NCBI GenBank assembly: GCA_041874725.1
Contig: CP097466.1
Coordinates: forward strand, 6,425,672 to 6,489,671
Source of the DNA: Duganella sp. BuS-21
GTDB taxonomy: Bacteria > Pseudomonadota > Gammaproteobacteria > Burkholderiales > Burkholderiaceae_D
Reading direction: 5' to 3'
DNA length: 64,000 nucleotides
A program made the position numbers and the translations under genes. Each line of letters begins with the position of its first letter. Within the stretch, counting starts at the first letter, position 1. The notes below the pieces were generated by a model. It was not told the DNA's origin, did not search any database, and was given only the letters and a program-made list of their open reading frames with translations. This document shows, one piece after another, positions 53,338-60,986 of the stretch.

Positions 53338-53814
53338 ATGAATAACACGATTAGCGCATTTTCTGGATTAGATACTTCGTTTGTTAGGGGCGCACAGGCT
53401 CGTGCGCAAAGGGGTACATTGGTGCACTCTGCTCATTGGCGAGCTGCAGTGGCACGCCGACTTAAGGAGCTTGTAGCGCTGCAGGCTGGTTGGGATGGTT
53501 ATAAGGCTATTCCGGTTAAAGCTGAAAATGCTTCTTTTGCACTTGAGCTACTCGGTGTTATATGTGATGTGCACACACAGGCCCCGCAAATCGTCCCTGG
53601 AACAAGTGGAGATTTGCAGATTGAATGGCATACCGCTGTTGGGGATGTCGAGATTCACATTGCTGGCCCCAATAAAGTGCATGTGTGGTATTCCATTGCG
53701 GCAGACGATGATGATGGTGTGTCATGTGAACCGCGAAGTAATTTTAAAATGGTAGCGGTATGGGTAAAAGAAATCGCAGGGGACGAGATTGCCACTCAAC
53801 CTGCCATCGTATGA
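53338..53814 (+). CDS. hypothetical partner of TIGR04255 protein
   Basis: 158 residues, starting 2 nt after the TIGR04255 stop. A basic helical first half (RRLKELVALQAGWDGYKAIPVKAENASFALELL) is followed by a beta-rich second half with GDLQIEWHTAVGDVEIHIAGPNKVHVWYS. LQAGWDGYKA-type motifs occur in small proteins found beside this family. Function unknown. Confidence 0.7.
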   Translation: MNNTISAFSGLDTSFVRGAQARAQRGTLVHSAHWRAAVARRLKELVALQAGWDGYKAIPVKAENASFALELLGVICDVHTQAPQIVPGTSGDLQIEWHTAVGDVEIHIAGPNKVHVWYSIAADDDDGVSCEPRSNFKMVAVWVKEIAGDEIATQPAIV

Positions 53815-54262
53815 TGCCAGTGGGCGAGTAACTCCACATGACCATCCTGGCATACTGGCGGATGATTGGGTTATTCGTCGTATTTCTCAGCAGTGGGTCA
53901 TAGCTGATGTGAAAGTCCCCGGAGGAAAACGCCTTTCCACACAGGCGTTTGAATCTTCATCCACCGAGCACGGGGGAGGCTTGTCTTTGGATTTGCAGAC
54001 GCAAATCTTGGAGGCCGGCGCAGATGTGGTCACGCACGTCACGACTCCTAGATGGATAGCGTCTGTTCGACTTAAGGTTCAGTCATTCCGTGAGTTAGAG
54101 TACCTAGTTGGTTTTTCTCCAGTTCTGGCCGCCCCTGGTATTGAGGCTAATCCCCATCATGGAGAGGCGTGGGGGGATGACACCAAAGGAAAACGAAAAA
54201 AACTACTGCGGGCTAGTGAGTGGCTGGTGCCCATTGAGGGATGCCAAGTCAGTCCAGATTGA
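53789..54262 (+). CDS. hypothetical protein, third gene of the TIGR04255 unit
   Basis: 157 residues from TTG 53789 with AGGGGA 6 nt before. It has VIRRISQQWVIADVKVPGGKRLSTQAFESSS...GGGLSLDLQTQIL...NPHHGEAWGDDTKGKRKKLLRASEW, a pattern I associate with proteins in defence-rich accessory regions, but the family has no assigned role. Overlaps the previous gene by 26 nt, so translation is coupled. Confidence 0.65.
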   Translation: MPLNLPSYDASGRVTPHDHPGILADDWVIRRISQQWVIADVKVPGGKRLSTQAFESSSTEHGGGLSLDLQTQILEAGADVVTHVTTPRWIASVRLKVQSFRELEYLVGFSPVLAAPGIEANPHHGEAWGDDTKGKRKKLLRASEWLVPIEGCQVSPD

Positions 54263-54413
54263 TTCCTAGGGGTTGACGGCAATACTTGTATCGGCTGAAC
54301 CTTAATCTCTAAGAGATAACTGTTTTTATTTCCTGTGTCGCAACATCATCCCACAGGATGCTAATCTTCGTTGCGACGAAAACGCCTTGACGGTTTACTT
54401 CTGCTGCCTATCC

Positions 54414-54441
54414 TAAAAAAAGCACCGAACAAAGACGGTGC
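54414..54441 (-). terminator. minus-strand terminator
   Basis: GCACCG/CGGTGC stem with a loop of about 8 nt and seven T on the minus strand. No obvious gene on that strand ends here; the region 54263-54653 is otherwise non-coding. Confidence 0.6.
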
Positions 54442-54467
54442 CGGGTTTGACAGCTCGAACTGATGAA

Positions 54468-54499
54468 GGCGGACAACCGCCACCCTGGCGGCTTTTTTT
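54468..54499 (+). terminator. plus-strand terminator after the TIGR04255 unit
   Basis: CCGCCA-CCC-TGGCGG stem followed by C and seven T; an overlapping GGCGG...CCGCC alternative stem is also possible. Confidence 0.7.
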
Positions 54500-54653
54500 C
54501 GTCCGTACCATTGCGTCTCCTATGGAGTGGCGGTGGCGGGGAGGCTTCGGCCTGCCGGTTTCCTTTGTCACCGGTCTGTCAACCCTGCCACTTGCCGCTC
54601 CTCCCGTTTGACAGCGGGTTGTGCGGTTCATCACCGACAATGGAGGCTACAAC

Positions 54654-55139
54654 ATGCCAGGCACCACCACACCCAGCGCTAGCACGGCGCGCGCACCATC
54701 CCACATCACCAACCTGCTGGCCGAGCTCCACCACGCCGACCACATCATCAAGACCATGCTTCGCGCCATGACCGTGCAGCAGCAGGCGCGCGTCGGCGCG
54801 CAGCTGGAGGCGGCCGGTGTAGCTGGCGAAGGAATGACACGCCACCACGAGCGCGCGGCCGTCATCGCGGCGGCCACTGCGGCCCCGGCCAGCGCCACCA
54901 CCGGCACCGCGCCGGAATTGCTGGACATCGAGGCTCAGGCGGTCGACGTCCTAACGCAGGCAGATCACGCCGACATTTTGCTGCGCCTGCTGTTTGAGCG
55001 ACTGGACCAGGAGGCCGACACGATGCCCGCCGGCGCCACCATCAACTGCCTGGCCACCTGCACCGCGCGCACCGTGGAGCTGATGCGCGAGGCTGGTAAC
55101 AACATCGTGGCTCTGGTGGCGAAAGGTGGTGCGAAATGA
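54654..55139 (+). CDS. hypothetical helical element protein
   Basis: 161 residues, Ala-rich, helical: NLLAELHHADHIIKTMLRAMTVQQQARVGAQLEAAGVAGEGMTRHHERAAV, and a second half with DIEAQAVDVLTQADHADILLRLLFERLDQEAD. SD TGGAGG precedes ATG. Its TGA overlaps the next ATG (ATGA). No family assigned; such proteins are common in ICE/plasmid backbones. Confidence 0.6.
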   Translation: MPGTTTPSASTARAPSHITNLLAELHHADHIIKTMLRAMTVQQQARVGAQLEAAGVAGEGMTRHHERAAVIAAATAAPASATTGTAPELLDIEAQAVDVLTQADHADILLRLLFERLDQEADTMPAGATINCLATCTARTVELMREAGNNIVALVAKGGAK

Positions 55140-55687
55140 ATCGCCCGGTGATGGTCACAGGCCCCGCCACCGGTGCGACGGTGTACGACGTATTCAACGA
55201 ACGGGGCGTGGTGCTGCTGCTGGGCGTGACCCACGCGGTTGCACGTCGAACAGTGGACGAGCGACAGGCTGCAGCTGATCCACAGTGGGCCGGCGAGATC
55301 CGCATTGTGCTGGCGCGGCGCGGCCCCGAGGTACTGGCAATGCGGACTACCATCGAACGTGTGGCCGGCCGGGTTGAGGTATGGTGCGAGGTCGACCGCC
55401 TGCTGCCCAGCGGCCTGTCGATGGCAGAGTTGTTCGTCAAGGTGCGGCCGCAGCTGGTCGCCGCTATCGAGGAGGCCGCCGCCCGCGCACCAACCCAGCA
55501 GCCGGCCCCGCAGGCGGTGGGCATGAGCATGGATGTGGGCGCCGCTGACCCGGGCGTTGTGCTTCAAGTGCACGACCCGGTGGCCTGCACAACGGATATG
55601 GCCGGCCAGCTAGATTATCTGCAACGTATCGTCGAAAAGGTGATTGAGGGGCAGCGTGCTTGCGGGGAGTGGCGCATGGGGCTGTAG
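55136..55687 (+). CDS. hypothetical protein coupled to previous gene
   Basis: 183 residues with ordered start (VMVTGPATGATVYDVFNERGVVLLLGVTHAVARRTVDERQAA) and low-complexity Ala-rich middle; not recognised. Translation overlaps the previous gene by 4 nt. Confidence 0.55.
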   Translation: MNRPVMVTGPATGATVYDVFNERGVVLLLGVTHAVARRTVDERQAAADPQWAGEIRIVLARRGPEVLAMRTTIERVAGRVEVWCEVDRLLPSGLSMAELFVKVRPQLVAAIEEAAARAPTQQPAPQAVGMSMDVGAADPGVVLQVHDPVACTTDMAGQLDYLQRIVEKVIEGQRACGEWRMGL

Positions 55688-55749
55688 TTACGGTTTTTCA
55701 TGGAGGGGACTGCGCTTGTGAAATTAAGTAGCGAAATGCCGCCCGAGCC

Positions 55750-56157
55750 TCACTTCCTCGTGAGCAGCGTCGCAACGATCCCGCCAATTGCAATTAGCGG
55801 AGTAAGCCAAGCAAGCCACCGCCCCCAACTTTCGTGACGCGCTTTCGTCTCATGGCGAATTGCTTCGCGCAGCTTTGCTCTTCCAGTCTGGCTAAGTGTT
55901 TGCTTGTAAAAATATTGCCCCCCTTGCCAGTCTTCATTGTCATCGTCCTCGAAGGGGCGAGGCGGGGTTGGCAAATCCAACTTTCGAGCTTTTGCTAAAA
56001 CCGAATTGCTTCGTAGGAGTTCCTCTTCCTCATTCAGCATATCTAATTCATAGCGATGGTCCCAATGCACGGACTCCACCTGTTCTGGTGTCTGCTTGGC
56101 AGCTCTTGCCACTTGAACTCGATGGGTGAATATTTCATTAATCAACATTCGGTCCAT
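55750..56157 (-). CDS. hypothetical membrane-anchored protein
   Basis: 135 residues from ATG 56157 (SD AAAGAGA). Acidic, charged soluble part (EQVESVHWDHRYELDMLNEEEELLRSN) ending in one C-terminal membrane segment, LAWLTPLIAIGGIVATLLTRK. Not recognised. Unlike its neighbours it runs on the minus strand. ATG 56244 would lengthen it to 164 residues without coding support. Confidence 0.6.
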   Translation of the reverse strand: MDRMLINEIFTHRVQVARAAKQTPEQVESVHWDHRYELDMLNEEEELLRSNSVLAKARKLDLPTPPRPFEDDDNEDWQGGQYFYKQTLSQTGRAKLREAIRHETKARHESWGRWLAWLTPLIAIGGIVATLLTRK

Positions 56158-56280
56158 TGATATTCTCTTTAGCCGAGAAATAGGAAGGCGTCGTATAACC
56201 CAAAATCGGAAGCCGACGAAACGAGGAGCGGATTGGTTTTTCATATTGCTATTTTACAATGCACCTAAGCTCGTAGTTCC

Positions 56281-56396
56281 TGTTAGAAAACGATCGATTT
56301 CCAACATCACCAAACATCACAACCAATCACTGTTGAAAATATAAGGCTTGCTATTTCTAACAGGTGCATATATTCCAACAGTGTTTTCTAACAGCC
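56281..56396. promoter_or_regulatory. candidate resolvase res site
   Basis: Three related half-sites around the resolvase gene start: TGTTAGAAAA (56281-56290), TTTCTAACAG (56354-56363, opposite orientation) and TTTTCTAACAG (56384-56394). Spacing and inverted layout fit serine resolvase subsites overlapping its promoter. Confidence 0.5.
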
Positions 56397-56413
56397 CTAA
56401 CCGGGAGATCAGC

Positions 56414-56980
56414 ATGGCAACCTTCGCATACGGCCGCGTCAGCACCACCGAACAGAGCTCCGACAACCAGAAGCTGGAAATCGAAGCGGCCGGCCATGTG
56501 GTCGATTACTGGTTCGCCGATACGATCAGCGGCAAGACCAGCGCGACGCAGCGCCCGCAGTTCGCCGCGCTGCTCGGCCAGATCCGGAACGGTGAAACGC
56601 TGGTGGTCGCGAAGCTGGACCGCCTGGGCCGTGACGCGCAGGACGTCGGCGCCACCGTCAAGCTGTTGGCTAGCCGCAAGATCAGCGTCATCGTGCTGCA
56701 ACTGGGCAAGCTGGACCTGACCTCGCCAGCTGGCAAGATGATGCTGACCATGCTCGCCGCCGTGGCGGAAATGGAGCGAGATTTGCTGGTGGAGCGCACG
56801 CAAGCGGGCCTGGCTCGTGCGAAGAGCGAAGGCAAGACACTGGGTCGCCCATCGAAGACGACCGCCGCGCAGCGCGCCGACATCATTTCGAAGTACACCG
56901 CTGGTGAGAGCGTCAGCGCCTTGGCGCGCATGTTCAGTGTCTCGCGTGCAAATATCCTGGGAATAGTTAAGCCAGCGTAG
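56414..56980 (+). CDS. serine recombinase (resolvase/invertase)
   Basis: A 188-residue small serine recombinase: catalytic Ser in YGRVSTTEQS, DTISGKTSATQRP, KLDRLGRD, AEMERDLLVERTQAGLARA, GRPSKTTAAQ, and a C-terminal HTH (GESVSALARMFSVSRANILGIVK). Full-length for resolvases of this type. ATG 56414 follows GGGAGA. Could resolve dimers of the excised element or invert a segment. An ideal terminator follows at 57001-57024. Confidence 0.9.
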   Translation: MATFAYGRVSTTEQSSDNQKLEIEAAGHVVDYWFADTISGKTSATQRPQFAALLGQIRNGETLVVAKLDRLGRDAQDVGATVKLLASRKISVIVLQLGKLDLTSPAGKMMLTMLAAVAEMERDLLVERTQAGLARAKSEGKTLGRPSKTTAAQRADIISKYTAGESVSALARMFSVSRANILGIVKPA

Positions 56981-57000
56981 TTGCTGGTGCAACTCCCTCG

Positions 57001-57024
57001 GCCCAGCCCGTGCTGGGCTTTTTT
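57001..57024 (+). terminator. terminator after the resolvase gene
   Basis: GCCCAGC-CCGT-GCTGGGC stem followed by six T. Confidence 0.85.
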
Positions 57025-57180
57025 AATGGGGAGGGCGTCCTTATTCCTGAGCGCATGCAGTCGAGAAGTCTACGCATACGTCACAAAATTTAGTCGCAGT
57101 GCATCTATCGAAAACCGAAGAAAGAAGGTATCCTAAAATTGCAAATATGCAATCGAAATTAAATTTTGGGTACAGCGCTT

Positions 57181-57831
57181 ATGAAAAATCCTGGGCTATA
57201 CGCGTTTTACGAAAAGCTCTACTTCCATGAAGTCGAGGCGCGGGAACAAATGACCACACGCCTTCAAATTCCACTGGCATTGTTGATCTCCATCGTCGGC
57301 GCCCTAGGCTTCATGGTTCAAAATCTGGAGCGCGGACAGACCGGCGCGTGGGCCCACATTTTCTTCTGCCTCTTTCTCGCTTCTACCGCATTTTTGACGG
57401 CCAGCGGATATCACTGCATTCGATCTGCTTGGGGCCATGATTATTCCATGCTGCCTGTCGCCTCAGACTGGGACGACTACCACGAGCAATGCGTGGGAAC
57501 TTATGCTATCTATCCAAATAACAGGCAATTGGTTTGGACTGCCATTCAGACCGGGATACACGCAAAGTATGTCGAGTGTGCCTCCGTGAATGCACGAATC
57601 AATGAGCTGCGTTCGTTTCATTACCACATGACAATAAAGTATCTCATCGTTGCTGTTGTTCTAGGATTTTTCGCATTTGTGAGCTTCTACTTTGGTAACC
57701 TCGACAAGTCCTCGCATAATAAGGCGACGGAAGTTAGGCTAGTTGCCCCGATTGAATTGAAAGGAGCCGAAAATGGCAAATCAACACCCCCCACCGCCAC
57801 CGCCACCACCACCGCCGACTCGCCACGTTAG
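57181..57831 (+). CDS. three-segment membrane protein, first gene of poly-proline operon
   Basis: 216 residues. An N-terminal soluble helix (MKNPGLYAFYEKLYFHEVEAREQMTTRLQIP) runs into three membrane segments: LALLISIVGALGFMV, AHIFFCLFLASTAFLTASGY, IKYLIVAVVLGFFAFVSFYFG. Between the second and third is a soluble domain with DYHEQCVGTYAIYPNNRQ. The layout resembles SLATT-like membrane effectors, but the family is not certain. Its last 20 residues are out-of-frame with, and forced by, a poly-proline ORF. Confidence 0.65.
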   Translation: MKNPGLYAFYEKLYFHEVEAREQMTTRLQIPLALLISIVGALGFMVQNLERGQTGAWAHIFFCLFLASTAFLTASGYHCIRSAWGHDYSMLPVASDWDDYHEQCVGTYAIYPNNRQLVWTAIQTGIHAKYVECASVNARINELRSFHYHMTIKYLIVAVVLGFFAFVSFYFGNLDKSSHNKATEVRLVAPIELKGAENGKSTPPTATATTTADSPR

Positions 57832-57877
57832 AGACGACCGACGCCCTCCAGCTCCACCACCACCGCGTAGAGGTTAA
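57773..57877 (+). CDS. 34-residue poly-proline peptide
   Basis: ATG 57773 with SD AAGGAG 6 nt in front, inside the 3' end of the membrane-protein gene (+1 frame). It encodes MANQH followed by ten Pro, then TRHVRDDRRPPAPPPPRRG. A strong SD and a stop at 57875 give a discrete ORF. Strongly basic with two proline tracts; no known family. Could be an SH3-like ligand or an assembly tail for the membrane protein; not shown. Confidence 0.5.
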   Translation: MANQHPPPPPPPPPPTRHVRDDRRPPAPPPPRRG

Positions 57878-57879
57878 GA

Positions 57880-58002
57880 ATGACGTCAAACAAACCGACA
57901 GCAGTTCCACCGCCGCCGCCGCCGCCGCCAACCAGGTCGGTGAAAACAGAGGTGGACCCACCGAAAGTTGTTGTTCAGGTGCCTTTAGTAGAGAAAAAGT
58001 AA
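57880..58002 (+). CDS. 40-residue poly-proline peptide
   Basis: ATG 57880 starts 2 nt after the stop of the previous ORF. It encodes MTSNKPTAV, eight Pro, then TRSVKTEVDPPKVVVQVPLVEKK. It shares the layout polar start, Pro8-10, T-R, charged tail with the previous ORF, so the pair look like paralogues. Codons in the tail are non-repetitive, arguing against a pure repeat artefact. Confidence 0.5.
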   Translation: MTSNKPTAVPPPPPPPPTRSVKTEVDPPKVVVQVPLVEKK

Positions 58003-58016
58003 GAAGTAGCGCCCCA

Positions 58017-58044
58017 TGCACTCAGCAGACAATTGCTGAGTGCA
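58017..58044. repeat. strong hairpin downstream of poly-proline operon
   Basis: An 11-bp perfect stem, TGCACTCAGCA/TGCTGAGTGCA, with loop GACAAT and no T-tract on either strand. A second stem, GGATTGCTG/CAGCAATCC, spans 58070-58102 and ends just before the integrase stop at 58117. Confidence 0.6.
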
Positions 58045-58116
58045 GTAAGGATTAATATCGAAAGTGAGCGGATTGCTGGACACGACGCAAACTCAGCAAT
58101 CCAGGTCTAAGTCGAA

Positions 58117-59349
58117 TTAGGCTGCAGCCCCAAACCGACCGACCACTACCTTGTTACTTTCGTTAATCTGGGCATCAACGAAGGTAGCCCAGAGCTGTAG
58201 GATCTTTCGGCGCTCGTCCGCATACTGGGCGCGGTTATACACTCCTTTGATACCCTTGATGGAGTGAGCCAGTGCCTTTTCAATCGCATCGGACGACATC
58301 CCCATTTCATGCAGGTGCGTGGACGCCGTGCGCCGGAAGTCATGTATGACGAAGTGCTGCACGTCCGCCTTCATTGCACGCACCGCCTGGTTGAGCGTCG
58401 ATTTCGCAATCGGCCTATCCTCATAGCCGCGCCGCATGGGAAACACGAAGCGCTGGCTGTGCGACAGAGTGCGCAGCTCGCGGATCATCTCGACCGCTTG
58501 GGCCGATAGATACACCCAGTGCTCGTTGTCCTTCTTCATGCGCGCGGCCGGGATGCGCCAGATGCCCTCCTCCAAGTCGAACTCCTCCCACTCCGACTCA
58601 ATTAGTTCGGACTTGCGCACCATCGTGATCACCAGCAGGTGCAGCGCTAGCTTATAGGCTCGACTCATGTTGGAGGCGTAGACCGATCGCAGCAGACGGC
58701 CTATCTCGTCCGGAGCCAGCACGCGGGTGCGGCTCTGCGGAGTGGCGATGTACCGGGCGACTAGCTGCTGAGCGGGATTGATCGCGGCCAGCTGGCGCGC
58801 GATGGCGTATTGGTACATGCGCTTCAGGACGTTGCGGGTGAACAGCGCCGACTGCGGCGCGCCGCGCCCTTTCACCTTGTCGCAGATGGCCAGCACGTCG
58901 CCGGCGTTGACGTCGACCATCGGCTTATTCCCGATAGCCGGATAGATATCCTTGTCCAGCGCCCGGCGCGTCACCGTGCTGTACGATTTCGATTTCGGCT
59001 CGATTTCAGTCTGATACCAGTGATCGCCAAACGCGCGGACGGTATCTAGCGCTAGGGAGGCGCCCCGATCCTTCTTCGCATCGGCAATCGGCGAGACGCC
59101 GGCGGCCACCGTCTCGCGGTACCGGTCCGCCCGGCCACGCGCATCCTGCAGCGTAACCGATGGGTATTCGCCGATCGTCACCATGGGCTGCTGCTTGCCG
59201 TGCAGAGAGTAGCGATAGCGCCAAATCCTCGCCCCGGACGCCATGACCTCAAGGACCAGGCCGCCGCCATCGGCGACCAGGTACCGTTTGTCCTTGGGCT
59301 TTAGCGCCTTGATGCGCTTGTCGTTGAGGGGAGTGGCGGATTTTGGCAT
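58117..59349 (-). CDS. P4-family tyrosine integrase
   Basis: A 410-residue integrase: N-terminal DUF4102 segment (PLNDKRIKALKPKDKRYLVADGGGLVLEV) and SAM-like domain (100-200). Catalytic residues are Arg245 (VRKSEL), H336-x-x-R339 (IHDFRRTAST), His362 (AHSIKG) and a nucleophile Tyr at 371 or 376 (VYNRAQY). Full length, so likely active. The gene lies next to the mnmE-proximal end of the element, with four arm-type repeats (59353-59406) right in front of its start. Confidence 0.93.
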   Translation of the reverse strand: MPKSATPLNDKRIKALKPKDKRYLVADGGGLVLEVMASGARIWRYRYSLHGKQQPMVTIGEYPSVTLQDARGRADRYRETVAAGVSPIADAKKDRGASLALDTVRAFGDHWYQTEIEPKSKSYSTVTRRALDKDIYPAIGNKPMVDVNAGDVLAICDKVKGRGAPQSALFTRNVLKRMYQYAIARQLAAINPAQQLVARYIATPQSRTRVLAPDEIGRLLRSVYASNMSRAYKLALHLLVITMVRKSELIESEWEEFDLEEGIWRIPAARMKKDNEHWVYLSAQAVEMIRELRTLSHSQRFVFPMRRGYEDRPIAKSTLNQAVRAMKADVQHFVIHDFRRTASTHLHEMGMSSDAIEKALAHSIKGIKGVYNRAQYADERRKILQLWATFVDAQINESNKVVVGRFGAAA

Positions 59350-59352
59350 CGT

Positions 59353-59406
59353 TAGTACACAGTCTTAAGTACACATGGATTTGTGTACTTAACTGTGTAC
59401 TAAAAA
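59353..59406. repeat. integrase arm-type repeats, right end
   Basis: Four copies of an (A/C)TGTGTACTTA-like sequence in alternating orientation. The last, ACTGTGTACTAAAAAAGTG, closely matches 44806-44830 at the left end. Confidence 0.65.
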
Positions 59407-59514
59407 AGTGTGGGTGTCAATCGGCATTACTTGGCAAACTTTGCACCTAAGTCTTTGATTCTATGGTGTAGAATCGCGAACTATCGGCAACGCCTGACAT
59501 ACCTTGGCGACTGT

Positions 59515-60894
59515 CTACTTTCCGATGCAGAAGCGGCTGAAGATGACGCCTAGCAGGTCGTCGGAGGAGAAGGCGCCGGTGATACTTGAGAGCTGTACTT
59601 GCGCCAGCCGCAGTTCTTCCGCGAACAGGTCCAGCGATTGGTCGCTTTGCGCCGCGTGTTCGCCCGCCCGTTCCAGATGCGCGCCGGCGTTCTTCAGCGC
59701 GATCAGGTGGCGCTCGCGCGCCAGGTAGAGCGATTCGCCGGTCTGCTGCCAGCCGGCGATGCGCAGCAGTTCCTTGCGCAGCAAATCAATGCCGATGTGC
59801 TCGTGCGCCGACAGGTAGATGTGGGTGGCGTCGTCCATCTGGTCCACCGCCGGCTTATGGCCCGACAGGTCAATCTTGTTCCAGATGCGCAGCACCGGCA
59901 CGCTTGCCGGGAAGGCGGCGGTGATGCTTTCATCCGAACGCGACGGCCCGTGGTCGGCGTCCAGCAGATGCAGGATGACGTCGGCCTTGCCGACCTCGGC
60001 CCAGGTGCGCTCGATGCCGATGCGTTCCACCACGTCCACCGCTTCTTCCGCCGCGCGGATGCCGGCCGTGTCGATGATATTGAGCGGGATGCCTTCGATC
60101 TGGATGGTTTCCGTGACCTTGTCGCGCGTGGTGCCGGCGATCGGCGTGACGATGGCGACGTCGTTCCCCGCCAGCGCATTCAGCAGCGACGATTTGCCCA
60201 CGTTGGGCTGCCCCACCAGCACCACGTTCAAGCCTTCGCGCAGCAAGGCGCCCTGCGCCGCCTGTTTGAAGACTTGCTCTAATGCGCTGACGATGCCCTT
60301 CAGTTGCCCGCGCGCGTCGGATTTTTCCAGGAAGTCGATCTCTTCTTCCGGAAAGTCCAGCGTCGCTTCCACCAGCATGCGCAGGTTGGTGACGCTGCCC
60401 ACCAGCGTGTTGACCGTTTTCGAGAACGCGCCCGACAGCGATTGCGAGGCCGATTTGGCCGCCGCTTCGGTCGAGGCGTCGATCAGGTCGGCCACCGCTT
60501 CGGCTTGCGCCAGGTCGAGCTTATCGTTGAGGTAGGCGCGGCGCGTGAATTCGCCCGGCTCGGCCAGTCGCACGCCCTGCTCCGCACCCGCTTCCAGCAC
60601 CCGCGCCAGCAGCATCTGCAGCACGATCGGGCCGCCGTGGCCTTGCAGTTCCAGCACGTCTTCCCCGGTGTACGAGTTCGGCCCCTTGAACCAGATGGCG
60701 ATGCCCTGATCGATCACGCCGCCATCGGCCTGCGTGAACGGGATGTAGGTGGCGTGGCGCGGCTTCAAGGCGGTGTCGCCGAACAACGCAGCGATCAGCG
60801 GTTTCAGGTTTTTGCCGGAGGCGCGCACCACGCCGATGCCGCCGCGTCCCGGTGCGGTGGCGATGGCGGCGATGGGGGAGGAGTCGATATTCAT
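59515..60894 (-). CDS. mnmE: tRNA modification GTPase MnmE (TrmE)
   Basis: A 459-residue GTPase that with MnmG makes the cmnm5 group at uridine-34 of certain tRNAs. N-terminal domain begins [20 protein letters not shown] and binds 5-formyl-THF. The GTPase domain has P-loop GQPNVGKSS, switch GTTRDKV, DTAG and NKID, and the C-terminus is FCIGK with the essential Cys. ATG 60894 is used because the [12 protein letters not shown] start is conserved. The 16-bp att repeat lies in the last codons (S-R-F-C-I), so the element supplies the final codons and stop. Confidence 0.96.
   Translation of the reverse strand: MNIDSSPIAAIATAPGRGGIGVVRASGKNLKPLIAALFGDTALKPRHATYIPFTQADGGVIDQGIAIWFKGPNSYTGEDVLELQGHGGPIVLQMLLARVLEAGAEQGVRLAEPGEFTRRAYLNDKLDLAQAEAVADLIDASTEAAAKSASQSLSGAFSKTVNTLVGSVTNLRMLVEATLDFPEEEIDFLEKSDARGQLKGIVSALEQVFKQAAQGALLREGLNVVLVGQPNVGKSSLLNALAGNDVAIVTPIAGTTRDKVTETIQIEGIPLNIIDTAGIRAAEEAVDVVERIGIERTWAEVGKADVILHLLDADHGPSRSDESITAAFPASVPVLRIWNKIDLSGHKPAVDQMDDATHIYLSAHEHIGIDLLRKELLRIAGWQQTGESLYLARERHLIALKNAGAHLERAGEHAAQSDQSLDLFAEELRLAQVQLSSITGAFSSDDLLGVIFSRFCIGK
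59523..59538. repeat. right att repeat inside mnmE
   Basis: Identical to 44730-44745. In the mnmE frame it encodes S-R-F-C-I, next to the terminal GK and stop. Confidence 0.8.
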
Positions 60895-60908
60895 AGACCT
60901 ATTGTAAT

Positions 60909-60962
60909 AAAAAAATCCCATGTGGCTGTGCAGCGGCCTTGGCCGGTGCAGCGCACATGGGA
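60909..60962 (-). terminator. terminator between yidC and mnmE
   Basis: Minus strand TCCCATGTG...CACATGGGA stem with a GC-rich inner part (28-nt interior with its own GGCC pairing) followed by seven T. Confidence 0.8.
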
Positions 60963-60986
60963 CTTTTAAGCAACAGCTTGCGGTAA

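Larger units (their letters stand above)
44730..59538. mobile_element. integrated mobilizable element at the mnmE 3' end
   Basis: About 14.8 kb between direct repeats CGATGCAGAAGCGGCT. It contains integrase arm-type repeats at both ends, a P4-type tyrosine integrase, AlpA-like regulators, a MobV-type relaxase, a serine resolvase, isolated phage assembly/packaging-like genes and several hypothetical operons. Base composition of cargo at 52.3-54.3 kb and 57.0-58.0 kb is visibly more AT-rich than the core genome. No conjugation (type IV secretion) genes, so transfer would need a helper. Confidence 0.85.

Noticed and set aside
54413..54640. 75-residue minus-strand frame
   Set aside because: Covers two terminators; composition not coding-like.
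57773..58002. Possibility that poly-proline ORFs are only CCG/CCA repeat artefacts
   Set aside because: Partly rejected: each has a start with good context, non-repetitive tails and the same layout, so they are kept at confidence 0.5.
44702..59538. CRISPR array or retron
   Set aside because: No regularly spaced repeats with unique spacers and no reverse transcriptase were seen; the repeats present are att, arm-type and iteron-like.
44702..59538. Complete prophage or complete conjugative element
   Set aside because: No capsid, portal, tail, large terminase or type IV secretion genes are present.
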